Part shown: positions 45,620 to 57,500 of the stretch, one piece after another
How the letters are laid out: each line of letters opens with the position of its first letter
How positions within the stretch are numbered: the first letter of the stretch is position 1
Origin: Enoplolaimus lenunculus
Taxonomy: Eukaryota > Nematoda > Enoplea > Enoplida > Thoracostomopsidae
Length of the DNA stretch: 64,000 nt
Reading direction: 5' to 3'
Assembly (NCBI GenBank): GCA_030248215.1
Contig: JASANG010003711.1
Location: forward strand, 620,001 to 684,000
Notes under the pieces: generated by a model
Told to the model about the DNA's origin: nothing
The model's database searches: none
Seen by the model: the letters and a program-made list of their open reading frames with translations, nothing else
Program-made: the position numbers and the translations under genes

Positions 45620-45850
45620 GGGCTGTAACAGTAGCATAAGCATATTCCTAAGCGAAATGCCTAAGCCTTAGCCTAAGCGTAAGAATGAGCTTACGCGTAA
45701 GCCTAATTCTAAAGCACAGCTTATACCTAAGACTAAGCCTATATAAGCTTTAGCCTGAGCCTATGCAAAAAACAAGTCTAAAACTCAAGCTTGCTCCATT
45801 AGAGCCGCGGAGAAAAAAACATTAGGCCCTTGATCTTTACATGGTCCGAA
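45620..45850. repeat. CCTAAG-array TIR element, worn copy
   Basis: AGTAGCATAAGCATATTCC, then CCTAAGCCTTAGCCTAAGCG, GAATGAGCTTACGCGTAAGC and an end resembling CCTTGATCTTTACATGG. Confidence 0.65.
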
Positions 45851-47609
45851 ATATGTAAACAGTCCACTCTCTATTTCACTAGAATGGCAAATGAAATTTT
45901 GCCAGCGACCATTATATAATATTCGTGAAAATGCAGTCCAGGTCATCGTCAGCTTTTGAAAAGTAGTCTGGCCAGAATATATTGGTCACGAACAAGAATG
46001 TCTATTTCTCCGCAACCCGTTTGCCTCACGGTTGACCGGTTTCTGTCGCTCAGAAGTGAACTGCCGTTCATAAATCCAACTCGTTTCATGAAAGTTTCTC
46101 CACATTGTGAAGCGTTCTTCCAAAATCAAAGAATATAATCGTCAAAATTGTCTTAAATGCCCATCTTCACTAAATATAGATAGAATTCCGGACCGCCATT
46201 GATATAAAACCGCAATTGAACTTTTAATACAATTAACACCAAACCTTGTCAGCATTCGCCTTCGACTAAAAAGAACTCAACATACAACTAAAATAACAAA
46301 AATCACAAGAACACAGCAAATAAACAAATATGCTATCTCTCACAGAGTTACTTGAAAATCGCCTCAATATTGGGTTATAGGTCGACAAGCAAAGTCCAGT
46401 GGCGAAAATTTTAAATCAACTAAATTCACCAGCAAAATCTCAAGACATTTTTGATACACATCCTGTGCCAATCTATAAAAATAACTTAAAAATCTGGAAG
46501 ACTGGGTATAGCTGCACCCCTTTGCACATAGTTACCGGCAACCGTACAGACCATCAACGCCAACTTCAAGCTTTATATATAGATGACTATGCTCACTCCC
46601 CCCCCCACCCCCGTGCACGAGATATATGCTCTCTACCGCATATATTGACACTGGAACAGAAAGAGCAATGGCGTCACACTAGCTGAACACAAAACTCTCT
46701 GTGTTTCAATTGCGCACACGTATAGTTGTTGCGGGGTTGTGCACAAAAGGTTGTAGAGCCGATGGTGGTTCACACAGAACTTAAACACAATACCGAATAA
46801 AAGCCTACGGCCGAGCCTTTTGACATTAACCGTGGCACTAATACCATATAATCTGAGGAACCCGGCGGGTTCAATTTCATATATACTTTTGAAGGGATTT
46901 TTACAGCCTAATAATTGCTTTACAATAAAGCAACAAATCCTGTTACCAGTACAGGTAGAATATTTTAAACGACAACCTTGAAGCGTTCAGTTCGGAGAAC
47001 GTCGAAAGTAGCTTGTTTCCCAAACATTTTTTTCACAAAAAACTTCATTTGATCCATTGGACACAGTTTATAAACGCACATCTCTATTAAATATAATAAA
47101 ACTTTTGCGATGGATACTACGGTACGACAGTATATACAACAGGACGTCTGTCTCTTCGGATCCTGTACAATTTTTAGTTCTTCCCTTCAACGATTATCTA
47201 TGTAAACGGTTCAGCAGCAGTTTAACGGGCTTTAATTACCGAAATTTCGTGGAAAGGAAGTTTTAAAACAACTATTTGGCAACACTTGTATACTTGATTA
47301 TTACCAAATGCAACATCACTTTATTGATCTAATTTTGTTCCATGTTCGACTTTGGTTCCGGTAAACTTTGTTAATCTCTGGCTACGTTTATACCTCAGGT
47401 TACACCCTTATAGTACTCGAATAAAAATTACACATAAAAACAAATTCTTTCACCGTCTCGAGCGATAGATGCATATTTAACAAAAGATACACGTTTGAAG
47501 CAATGAAAAAACTAAACATTACATTAAGAGGTGACAAATATTTTAAACAAATCCGCCCCAAAGTGCACTTAAGTAAATATATAACAGATATAGCACAAAT
47601 GCTGCCTGT

Positions 47610-48565
47610 TAGGGTGTAACCGAATATCCGTTTTCGGTTCCGGCCAAAATCTATATCCGTTAGTTATAGAAATACCGCAAATTACATTGTTTATATGCTC
47701 AGATTTATTTGTATATCAGTTATAAATAACTTGGTTTCAATACAGATATACAGCAATTGTTCAATTGGAACTTAAAATGACGAAATTCGTTTAAAATCTG
47801 AAGAATTTATGTGCGCTCACTATTTTATCCCTAAAATTTTATTACTTTGTATTTATGGTTTTGGCAAAAAAATAAAATATCTTTTAAACTTTCATGCTTC
47901 AATATCGGTTTTCGTTACCTTTACTATCCGTTTCCTGTTGCTTGTGTACTGTAGTGACCCAAATACGAGGGGGAGTGATATTTATTTGGCCTCTCCAAAG
48001 AGTACTCCCTTGTTATTCGGTTACGGACTGTTATTTATTTCCACCCCGCCTTCCGCCACCCTTCGTTATTGATATACATCCGGCATTGCAACTATCCGTT
48101 AAACATTTTTTACCTTGCATCAAAAACTTGACTGGTAATGCAATTATACTTTGGAATGCTACTTTCAGAACTTAAAAGTACGCTTTAAAGTTTCGAACTC
48201 AACTTTATTTCGTCCTAGAGCCGTTTATGCTCTACGGTTAGGGATAATTGACATTTAGGGACTCCAATTAGGGTTTAGGGACTCTATCCGCTTACGGACT
48301 CTTATTAGGGATACAGACACCTATTGATTGAGACTCAAAATGGGGACCCCATCTCTTATTCGGGTCACTACAGTATATCGATCAGTTTCAATCGTGTTGC
48401 GATATTTTTCTTTAAAACTAGAAAGTCCCGTAAATATTTGCACGCCTCAATTGGGTTGGCAGAAAAATAAAACATCTTCGAAACTTTTATACCTCAATAT
48501 CCAATCCAGTTTCCGTTTTTAATCGCTATCCGTTTCCGGTATTTTTACTTTCCGTTTAAACCCTG
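47610..48565. repeat. hAT-like element with TATCCGTTTCCGG subterminal words
   Basis: Left TAGGGTGTAACCGAATATCC, right CCGTTTAAACCCTGG. Both sides carry TATCCGTTTTCGGTTCCGG / GCTATCCGTTTCCGGT words. No clear target duplication. Frames inside are not recognised. Confidence 0.5.
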
Positions 48566-49303
48566 GCAAAATCCTGTAAAACTTTTATTTGTCCAAAACG
48601 AATACTTAAACTATTAGAATTTTACAGCTGATCTGAATCGCAAGCCGAAAATCGTGTGTAAATGGAACACTGAATTGCTCAAATCATAAATAGCTTCGCA
48701 CTTGAGACATGCTGCTGCTTCTGATGCGCATGCAAACATTAATTGCTACTATAGTAGTTGTCAGACTATAAAGCATCTTTAATCAAGGTGCAACGTGAAT
48801 CGGAGGTCAACAAGATCCGCTTAACCAGAGGCGAATCAAAAAGTGATTACCCCTTAAGATGTCCAAAAAGTTAATTGTCAGGATTTTTTGGGCTGGAATT
48901 CGTCAGATCCATATCTGACGAATGTCACAGGATGCATGTCAAACTTAGAACTATTTCTATCGTATATACGCTCACATCAAACATGAGACGATAATGGGTT
49001 GCAATTTTTTATTTCTACTGCATTGAACACACAGAATACGAAATTCATCACAGGCAAACTAGAGTATTTAATCAACAATAATAGACAAACAACGCGGATG
49101 CAATAAAACTACCAAACACAATTTGACAAAATCACAAGCAAGCTATTTACAAGAAAACAAGACAAAAACAGATATTGAACAAAACCTGATATATTAATTA
49201 AATACTTTAGGTGAGAGCTTGAAATAGAGAAACATTTCCCGTTCCATATTGTTAATAAAACCTATTTCTCTAGCTATTCTAAACAATCTAAAATATTGGT
49301 CGC

Positions 49304-49702
49304 TTGGGTGCAAAGCTGAACTGGATTATTCCGGAATCGGAACAGCAAATTTAAACCAGAATCGGACCTACAAAATTTTTGACTATGCGGATAACTTGTA
49401 TTAACAATGTATAATATTGATTTAGAATGCCTGTTAGCTGGCAACAATTTTCAAAGACGTCGCTTGAACAAACTGGCAATAATTTTTTGGCTCTGTAAAA
49501 CTAAACTACAATCAATTATTGACAAGGCAACATGTCGAAAACAATTTAATAGATAAATGATGTTGAATATTTATACAACATATCACTACTAGGCCTAAAA
49601 TTAAAATGTGGAAATTCGGATTCCGATTGATTGTGCAATCGGAATCGGAACTCGTTTTGAATCGGAATTCTAACCGGAATCAGAATTCTGATTGCGCCCT
49701 GA
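49304..49702. repeat. hAT-like element with CGGAATCGGAA subterminal words
   Basis: Left GGGTGCAAAGC followed by TTCCGGAATCGGAACAGC; right CAATCGGAATCGGAACTCG, CCGGAATCAGAATTCTG and GCGCCCTGA. Worn; target duplication not seen. Confidence 0.5.
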
Positions 49703-50155
49703 TATATGGTATATCAATATTTAAAGAACGTTTGAAATGACAACTATGGTTCTACTCTAAAAAGTCAAATTACCTCCATTTCAGCTTAAGCTAATCTTGC
49801 CGTATTTTTCAAAATTTCTAGTTTAACTAATCTGTCGCTTACGGCTTAACTCATTAGAACTATCATTCATTTCTAGTTTAAACTAAACTTAATTGAATTT
49901 CGGAAAATAAAATACGATAAAATAACTAAAAATAATTTAATGCTACACTAAAACGTATCTTACTGGGCCAATACTACACTTAATAACAGTGAATTCCAGG
50001 AAACAAGACTGCGTAATTTCTTGCACATATAGTTTTTGTGCAACGCCTATATTTTAAACCAAACATAAAATTAACTCGTGTTAAACATAAAATGAATACA
50101 CAACAGCATAAACTTTGGCCATTGTTTTTAAACAATATATACGAATAATTGACTT

Positions 50156-51562
50156 TTAAACATCACTCTCGTCCATACTACTGCTTGAAGTGCTCGATAA
50201 TGACTCGGCAGTGCCCTGTAACAACAACTGTGGCGTCGCAAACTCATCAATTCCACCAGAACTGCTACAGCTACATGACCCTGGACTTCTTCCACACAGC
50301 GTTGTTAAATTTGACTGCTTTCCGCGTATCCCATCGCCACTGCCGTACGTATCGGGCGACAAATTCTTAAACTGATGACTCGCACCTGGATCATTCCCAC
50401 TGACAGCTGCCGTGGCTCCCCGTATTCCCTCTCCCGTCTTACAAATCAAACTTCGATTGTGAATGTCTGGTTTAGCAAATGGAGTCACCGTGACACTTAA
50501 CCCAGCACTTCCAGCGACACGATCCAATTCTTCATTTCCGCCAGAATTAACACTTAAATAGTGGCCACAGCCTGGTAAAGATGTAGTCGTGGTTCGACAA
50601 TTATTTGACTGCCGACTGATTGCCCTTGTACCTTCACCTGTTCCGCCACTAGCAGTAGTTGGCCAATGAAGTAGTCTGCTTGCACCTCCAGCATCAGCGC
50701 TGTGAAATCCGCATGGACTTGGACTTCTCCTTGAAACGCCACCAGCACCACTACCGGCACAACGCGCAGCAACTGTCCCAGCAGGTTCCCCGGGATTACA
50801 ATGGCGCTGTCGAGACGGACTCAACGAACAAACCATTTCTGCCTCTATGGTTCGATGTTCACAGCATTGGCGATAGCCTGTTTGGGAACTTACACCAGAT
50901 GGGGATTGTAGCGCAGCGGTGGCGCGCCGTTTCGACAGTCCGCTATCACTAGCACTGTTCCCGGCAGAGCCACCCGGTTGATGAGACGGGCATTGGCGTC
51001 GATGACTATGATGTGCCGCTCGTCGCCGACGATGTTGCGGTAAATGCGGCGAAGAGCGATGCTGCTTCGCGACACTTACAACAGACGGACTGACCCTTTG
51101 GCTGTTAGATAACGCAGCCAAATTAGAGCTCACTTCAGTTTGAACCATTGATGCAACACTGCAACCTTGGTGTTCTTTCTCGGGCGGAGCAGTACCCTTT
51201 GCGTCGATACTAATTTTGTGGCTAACAATCGGACTTCGTGCTGCGTGCTGTGAGACTTCACCGTGAGAAAATACAGTTACACTACTCACAGGACCACAGT
51301 TCTGTGAATGCGATACAGCCGATCCTGGTCCAACACCTGGTGACGCTAGATTTGTACTGAAATGGCCGACTCTCCCTTGCTGTAGATGAACGTTGGAGTT
51401 GCTATCGCCATTACCACTATTCCGAACGCCATGATGTAAATCGTAGTCGCCATGATGATGTGTGTAGGTAGCTGGGTCACGAAAAGGATGACCTCCATTG
51501 CGACGTTGACCGCCAAGAGATGTAACATTTGATGTATCAGTTAAAGCAACCGAGGTAGAAAC
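50156..51562 (-). CDS. TRIM37: TRIM37 exon 14: long C-terminal segment
   Basis: Acceptor GTTTTAG, phase 0, 468 codons to TAA. His/Ser/Gly/Arg-rich, with [11 protein letters not shown] and ending [14 protein letters not shown]. The length of the open frame and its phase fit support it as coding. Confidence 0.75.
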   Translation of the reverse strand, partial: VSTSVALTDTSNVTSLGGQRRNGGHPFRDPATYTHHHGDYDLHHGVRNSGNGDSNSNVHLQQGRVGHFSTNLASPGVGPGSAVSHSQNCGPVSSVTVFSHGEVSQHAARSPIVSHKISIDAKGTAPPEKEHQGCSVASMVQTEVSSNLAALSNSQRVSPSVVSVAKQHRSSPHLPQHRRRRAAHHSHRRQCPSHQPGGSAGNSASDSGLSKRRATAALQSPSGVSSQTGYRQCCEHRTIEAEMVCSLSPSRQRHCNPGEPAGTVAARCAGSGAGGVSRRSPSPCGFHSADAGGASRLLHWPTTASGGTGEGTRAISRQSNNCRTTTTSLPGCGHYLSVNSGGNEELDRVAGSAGLSVTVTPFAKPDIHNRSLICKTGEGIRGATAAVSGNDPGASHQFKNLSPDTYGSGDGIRGKQSNLTTLCGRSPGSCSCSSSGGIDEFATPQLLLQGTAESLSSTSSSSMDESDV

Positions 51563-54500
51563 CTAAAACCATGTATAAACTCTATGAAAACAGTGCCATA
51601 TAAACCCCGGCGCGAACATTTTGCAATGGATGCGGTGTGTGCGGCTTGAACACAAAGACTTGATATTTATACAGCGACGAATAATACGTGAGCAAATTGC
51701 TAAATTGTTGTTTTGCAACCACTTATGTGAAAAGTGTATGTTATGAAGATAACTGATGTCAATCTCAAGGCGTAGCAACCGGCTGAAAAAAACGGTATCC
51801 GCTATTTCCGTTCACACACAGGTATAGATTTTCTGATTATACTTTTGTGTGCACAATTCAAAATTTGACAACACAAAAGACAATTTGTCAATGTTAAATA
51901 ACTATATTAAACTTTACGGTCTTTCGATGAATTGACATACATGTTTTATATAACATTATTAGTAAATGCTGTAAAAAACCGCTGTTTTTCTATTTACCCC
52001 ATTACCACCGCTGTTGTTGCGCATGTGTGATATACTCGATTCCGCGAGCGAACTGATTCGAAATGCTTCTTGAATACGTCCAACCATATCGGTTGCAGCA
52101 GGACTTGAAAAGCTTGAACTGAAACCGAAATTTCATAAACAAATGACACCGACGGTAACAACCACCACTTTAAGGTTTCACAGAAATTCAAGTGGTAATC
52201 GGTATTCCTGGATTAAAATCCAATCCTTGCTCCTGTTTTGGCCTTTAAAAACACAGAAACAGGAATTTGTTACAGTAAAGAAAAATTAACGTCCGACAAA
52301 TAACGGTAAGGCAGGCTATTTTCATAACTTGTGTCTGGTCTCCAAATTCCTCATATTTTGAAATATCTAAGTATTTTTTGTAAATATTGGCAAATTAGGT
52401 AATAAAAACAAAAAACAAGAGATTAACATATTATTTTTCATTTATGCGTTACGGTATTTCAGCAGTAATTCGGTAATGAATCATGTTTACAATTCTTTCT
52501 TGTCCGGGTCCTGTTCCTGAATGGCAAAAAACTGAACTCCTGTGCATGTTCGTGCTTCCTGCGAAATGTAGTTCTTGTTGCAACCCTGCAAATGATCGAC
52601 TATTTTGTATTTTTGCTTGTATATATATATAATATAGTGACAGCTAACAATATTAGCCATATACTCAGCTGTGTATACCGCCTATTGTCAGTTATTAATC
52701 AGTTTTCAAACAAGCTAACTCCATCAGCTGCACTAATCTCCTCGCAATTTTAAGGCCACCATTCGCTTTTCAGAAATTAAGCGTTATAAAACCGACTGGC
52801 GGTAGACCCTACACACATTTGAGAATATCGGCATAGCTATCAAACCAAACCTGTTAGTCACAGCACATAAGTTGTTCACATGATGTGACCTTGGAATCGC
52901 ACAACCACTCGAGCTTGCCGAATTGATATTGCCCGCGTGGCGACGCACAGCTCCGCCGTACTTTAATTGCACTGCATCATTGTTAGCTCGGGTATGTTTA
53001 ATATTTGGTTTACCACTGGATTCTTGATGTTTTTGACTCGGCTTATTTTGCACCCGTTGTTCGTCTTGTGAGGAGGATATATTTCCCTGACGGTCGTGTT
53101 GCGACGCTGTCAAACCCGAATTATTGCCAGTCTGTCCTTGACTGTTGCCAACTGGTTTTGATTCCGACAGCTGATTTTTCTTCGAACCTATTTTCCCTGT
53201 CTGTGTCATAGTGTTATTGCTGTCTACAGCTACTACAGAATGCGATCGTCCATCCGGTCGATCTGCGTCTACTGGACTGCGTTGCGAGTCTCCGGTCACA
53301 CCGATTTGATTTCGGTGTTGGTGCTGTTGCGATGAGTCACCGGACAACGCCAAACAAGAATAAATAGCTTGACGATTAGCTGCGGTTGCGTGCAAAAGAT
53401 CTGAAATGCGGTTATTTTATCAAACACAATTTCATAAACACGTTGAGTCATTATATTTAATCTCTAACTGCACTGACTGAAAAAACTAAGTCAGTTTAGT
53501 ATACATTACACATTTTTAAAAAAGGTACAACAACACCTAAGCAAAAATTTCTATATTGCATTTGCGATAACTACAGCTTGAAACCAGCTGCGTAGTAACA
53601 AAAACCGATAAAAATACCATCACGCCCCACAAAATAACGAAAGTACCTGATAAAAGTAGCAATTATACACAATGACGCTTAAAAAGCGGTAAACCTAAAA
53701 CCACCAGGTCCGGTTTATCATGAAACCGAAACAGAAACCTACTGAACCAGAACAGAACTCAGAACTTGCGGTCGAAGCCTGCTTATTAAATAGCAAGTTG
53801 AATACCAATCAATCGACACTCATCAACATCATTATCAACCGACATTGTCTGTTCGTCAACATCGTTCTCTGAAGTCTTTGCAGTCACAACAGCTGTTGCT
53901 GCGTCTGCCGAGCACTGTTCATCAGAAGCACTTCCTCTTCGGACAACATTCGGCGATGACATATTTGTTGGTGTTGTTCCGGTTACCTTTGAAAGTGATG
54001 TTGATCCGCCACGAGCACCATCTACATTTAAACGATCCATGACGGCTGGTATTCGGCTGGTCGGGGAGTCCATCACATTTCCATTAGCTCCAGAACCATT
54101 GTACCCATCTTCATCAAGAGAAGTACCTAATAAAGCAGTTTCCCGCTGATTACCTAAAACAGCATTAAATATAAAGCAAACCGAAACGCAATGCGTGCAT
54201 ATGTACTTTAAGTCAAACATGATATTGTTATCAAATCAACCATAAATCATAGTATTCAAATCAACAGAATCGAACCACAACACATAATTTAAACCCAATC
54301 TGTTGTAATCACTGAAAAACGCGTTATTCCATATGTAGTTAGCTGAAACTACAAAGCTAACAATTTGGTATTTTGCTTTCAACCTTTGATGTACACTAAC
54401 TCAGAACACTTGCAAAAAATACGCCTATCTGCAAAGAAAATTTTTTTGGGGTAATAGCTACCAAACAAGATAGGACTTCACAGTTATCTTGTTACCTATC

Positions 54501-57500
54501 AATAGCTCAAAATGGTAATTAATTTTATGCAAATCAAAACCATTGCTAACCTAAACTATCCAAAAATTTGTCCACTGTAGCCGAACTTGGGATTAAATTG
54601 GGCAGAGATGACCGTCTTCGAATACTGCCAGCTGTGTCTGTTCCGTAACTCAATTCTGTTGCATTCGTTGCGCTGACACTACAGCATTCACCAGTGCTTT
54701 TTACCATTTTGATATCAGGCGACAGCTGAGCTCCTCTGAAATTTCGATCAGCCAAACCAGAAATCTGCGGACATGCGGCTGTGTTATTCGGTTGGGCCAG
54801 ATGAAACCTGCAATTGCCGTCTCCGGTCGCTGGTAGTGCTACCTCTAGCCCAAAATTCATGGTACGCAACTGCTGCTCTGTTGGCACATTCGACGACGAC
54901 CATCGTAACGGTTCACATGGAGCAGAAGACTTAAGCGTGTTTGGTTTTTGGCCAAGACTTGATGCCAACAAATCACCGCCACCACCGAGGTTTACTCTAA
55001 ATGTAGGCAAACCGTCAGAGCTAGCAACTGACAAATTTGTTGCCGGGTCATTTGAGTTATGTGGCGATGATCCCAGGTTACCGGACGGTATCTTTTCGTC
55101 GCCCAAGGAATGACCTCTGTGAATAGATCGAAGCATAGGTCGTTTAAACGCCATATCTGATTCTGTTTGTGCTGTAGCCCATCCCGACGTTTCATTTGCG
55201 AGTGTCGTAACTGGTTTATCCGATGCCACACTCACAGTAGGTGATATATCACGACACGCACCTGACCCACCAAAGCGGCTGACTGCACCATTTGATCCAG
55301 TTGGCGCTGATTGCAAACTGGCTGCCCTTGCAGATGCAGATATTGCAGCCACACTTGCAGCAGCAACATTTGTAACCGCAAGTCCTGCCCGCAACAGCCC
55401 GCTATTAAGCAATGGTGCCGCTGCTGCAGATACTATTGGAGATTTGGCTGGTGACAAAGAATGATAGTGGCTTGCATGCGGCTGCTGGCGGTGCTGATTG
55501 CAAATTCCGCGGCTAAAATAAGCAACAAGTTGAATCTGATTTTACAGGCCCAAGTTTAAAAAATACTAAATTTCCGATAAAATGTTCTCTAAAATAAATT
55601 TTACAACAACAATGCATCATTAACGCAGCGAAAAATAATACAAAACAAAAATAATACAAAACAGCTTCACCGAGATTTGTGTATGAAAATACAACGAAGC
55701 TTCGACAATTTTTCACAGCATTAAACACTAGGAATGCCAAGAACCACATAGAACTGAAGCCAAAAGCTTAACAGTGCTAAAACTTAAGTAAAACGCACTT
55801 AATATGGCACGACTTTTGTAATCCAGGTGCATTGGCTGCGTTGCTTGTTCCATTTCTTGCTGCATTATCATCCGTTTTTGAACCAGTTGACACAATTACA
55901 GACGCCGGTAGTTTTTCAGTATTTGTGGCTGTACAGGCAGCCCCTCTTGGAGCTACAATACTAGTCGTGGTTGAATTTAGCGTTAAATTTGGCGCACTTT
56001 CAAGTGAACACGAAATGTTGTGTGCTGATTCCAAATTGTTAATGTACCACTGCAAATCGCGGCATTTTTGAAAATAAGTTGGTGCGCGGATTTGAAATTG
56101 TAAAACAAGTGTATCTGTAAAAAAATCGAAAACATAATCAAAAACTTAACTTAGACATTAGTAGACACGATTTTGACTGATAAAAAATTTGCGTCAAAAA
56201 CCAAGGTCAGTGAGCCTGCAGTTGCACTGCACTACAACTCTTCAAACACGAGTTTCGAATCGTCCACCACAGAACCTTAGGCTTATTGATGAGCGGTAAA
56301 GCAATAATTCCCGTCAAGTAAAAATCTATCTATTGCTATTTAAAGCGAAACATATAAAACCAACCTACCTGCTTCAAGATTAAGAAACCCTTCTGTTGCC
56401 AAAAATTCTAGTTTGAAAAATCTATTGTAGCCCCAGCACTCGCCAACTTCAAATTCGCTGCCGAATTCACGAACGACGTGCCGTGACGGATCCATTGATG
56501 CCTGGTGAAGCATTTCTACTCTGTATTCATACTTGGCTTTGGTTGGACTACCTAAACCAAAAAACACTAAAAGACTATACGCACATTAAAACCCAAACAA
56601 ACATCAAAGAGAATACGCATGTATTTGTACTTTACAACAATAAATAAGCTTGTGACTTACCCTATGAAAAATTTCAATTATACGTACCTGCGGACAACTC
56701 TAAAAAGACAGATAGGTAGTTTCCGCGAACCACACCGTTTCCATCTGGATACACTTTAAGACGCCAACTCAAACCGTTTGCTTGCAGCGCTGGACTATAA
56801 ACAGGATCTGCACGAGCTCGTAATTGGCTGAAACATAAAGCCCAATTTCAATAATTCCCAATGCTAACATCATTTAGAAGTTTTTGGTGAACACTTCAGT
56901 AAAATTTTGTTACAAAAAATTTTTTTTTGCTGAAATTGCACTTACTTTGGCCAAACAAATGTAATGAACATTATAGTTAAAAACTAGCATACTATATCCA
57001 AAACGTATGTATGTTAAAAAGTTTTCGATAATTGAATTTAGTAACTAGCTTATTAGAAGCGGAACATACCTAAAACGTTCGAGCACAAACATTTGACTAT
57101 CATATGGAGGTACAATTTCAGAAATGAAGTCAGCTGAAACATGTTCAACTGGACTTGGAGATTTTGATGTTATTTGTTTGAACATTTGAAACATTGTGTC
57201 TGCTTTTTGAAGAAATTCCGCTTTTGAAGACGATCTGATTTGTTCTTCGACCTGCCATAAACAGAAACTGAATATAGATTTGTTATACCTCTGGCAACAA
57301 CTGATTAATAAAAACATAAGTGCATACGTGGCTTTAATTCAAGCATTCAAGCATTGCTTGTTTTGTGCTTTCAATTTCACGATACAAACCATCGTTATAT
57401 AGACAGTCAGTTTTATTCCAAAATGTTTGTCCTTAAACTAACTAAATTTATAGCTCCACGCAAAAATTAGGTTAATTTAATTTTCTTATCAGATTATCAC

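Larger units (their letters stand above)
41749..50155. other. Intergenic stretch between SLAIN and TRIM37
   Basis: About 8.4 kb. It holds a CCTAAG-array element (45620-45850), the GC-rich inverted repeat (44515-44844), two CAGGG-like elements (47610-48565, 49304-49702) and a run of C (46590-46605). Minus-strand frames at 43882-44310 and 45161-45364 contain hydrophobic, helix-like stretches (for example ALAVLVVILMVVF), but I could not connect them into a gene. Elsewhere I see no coding signal. Confidence 0.5.

Noticed and set aside
50149-50952. Plus-strand frames opposite TRIM37 exon 14
   Set aside because: Shadows of the antisense coding exon; no domain and no splice-supported extension.
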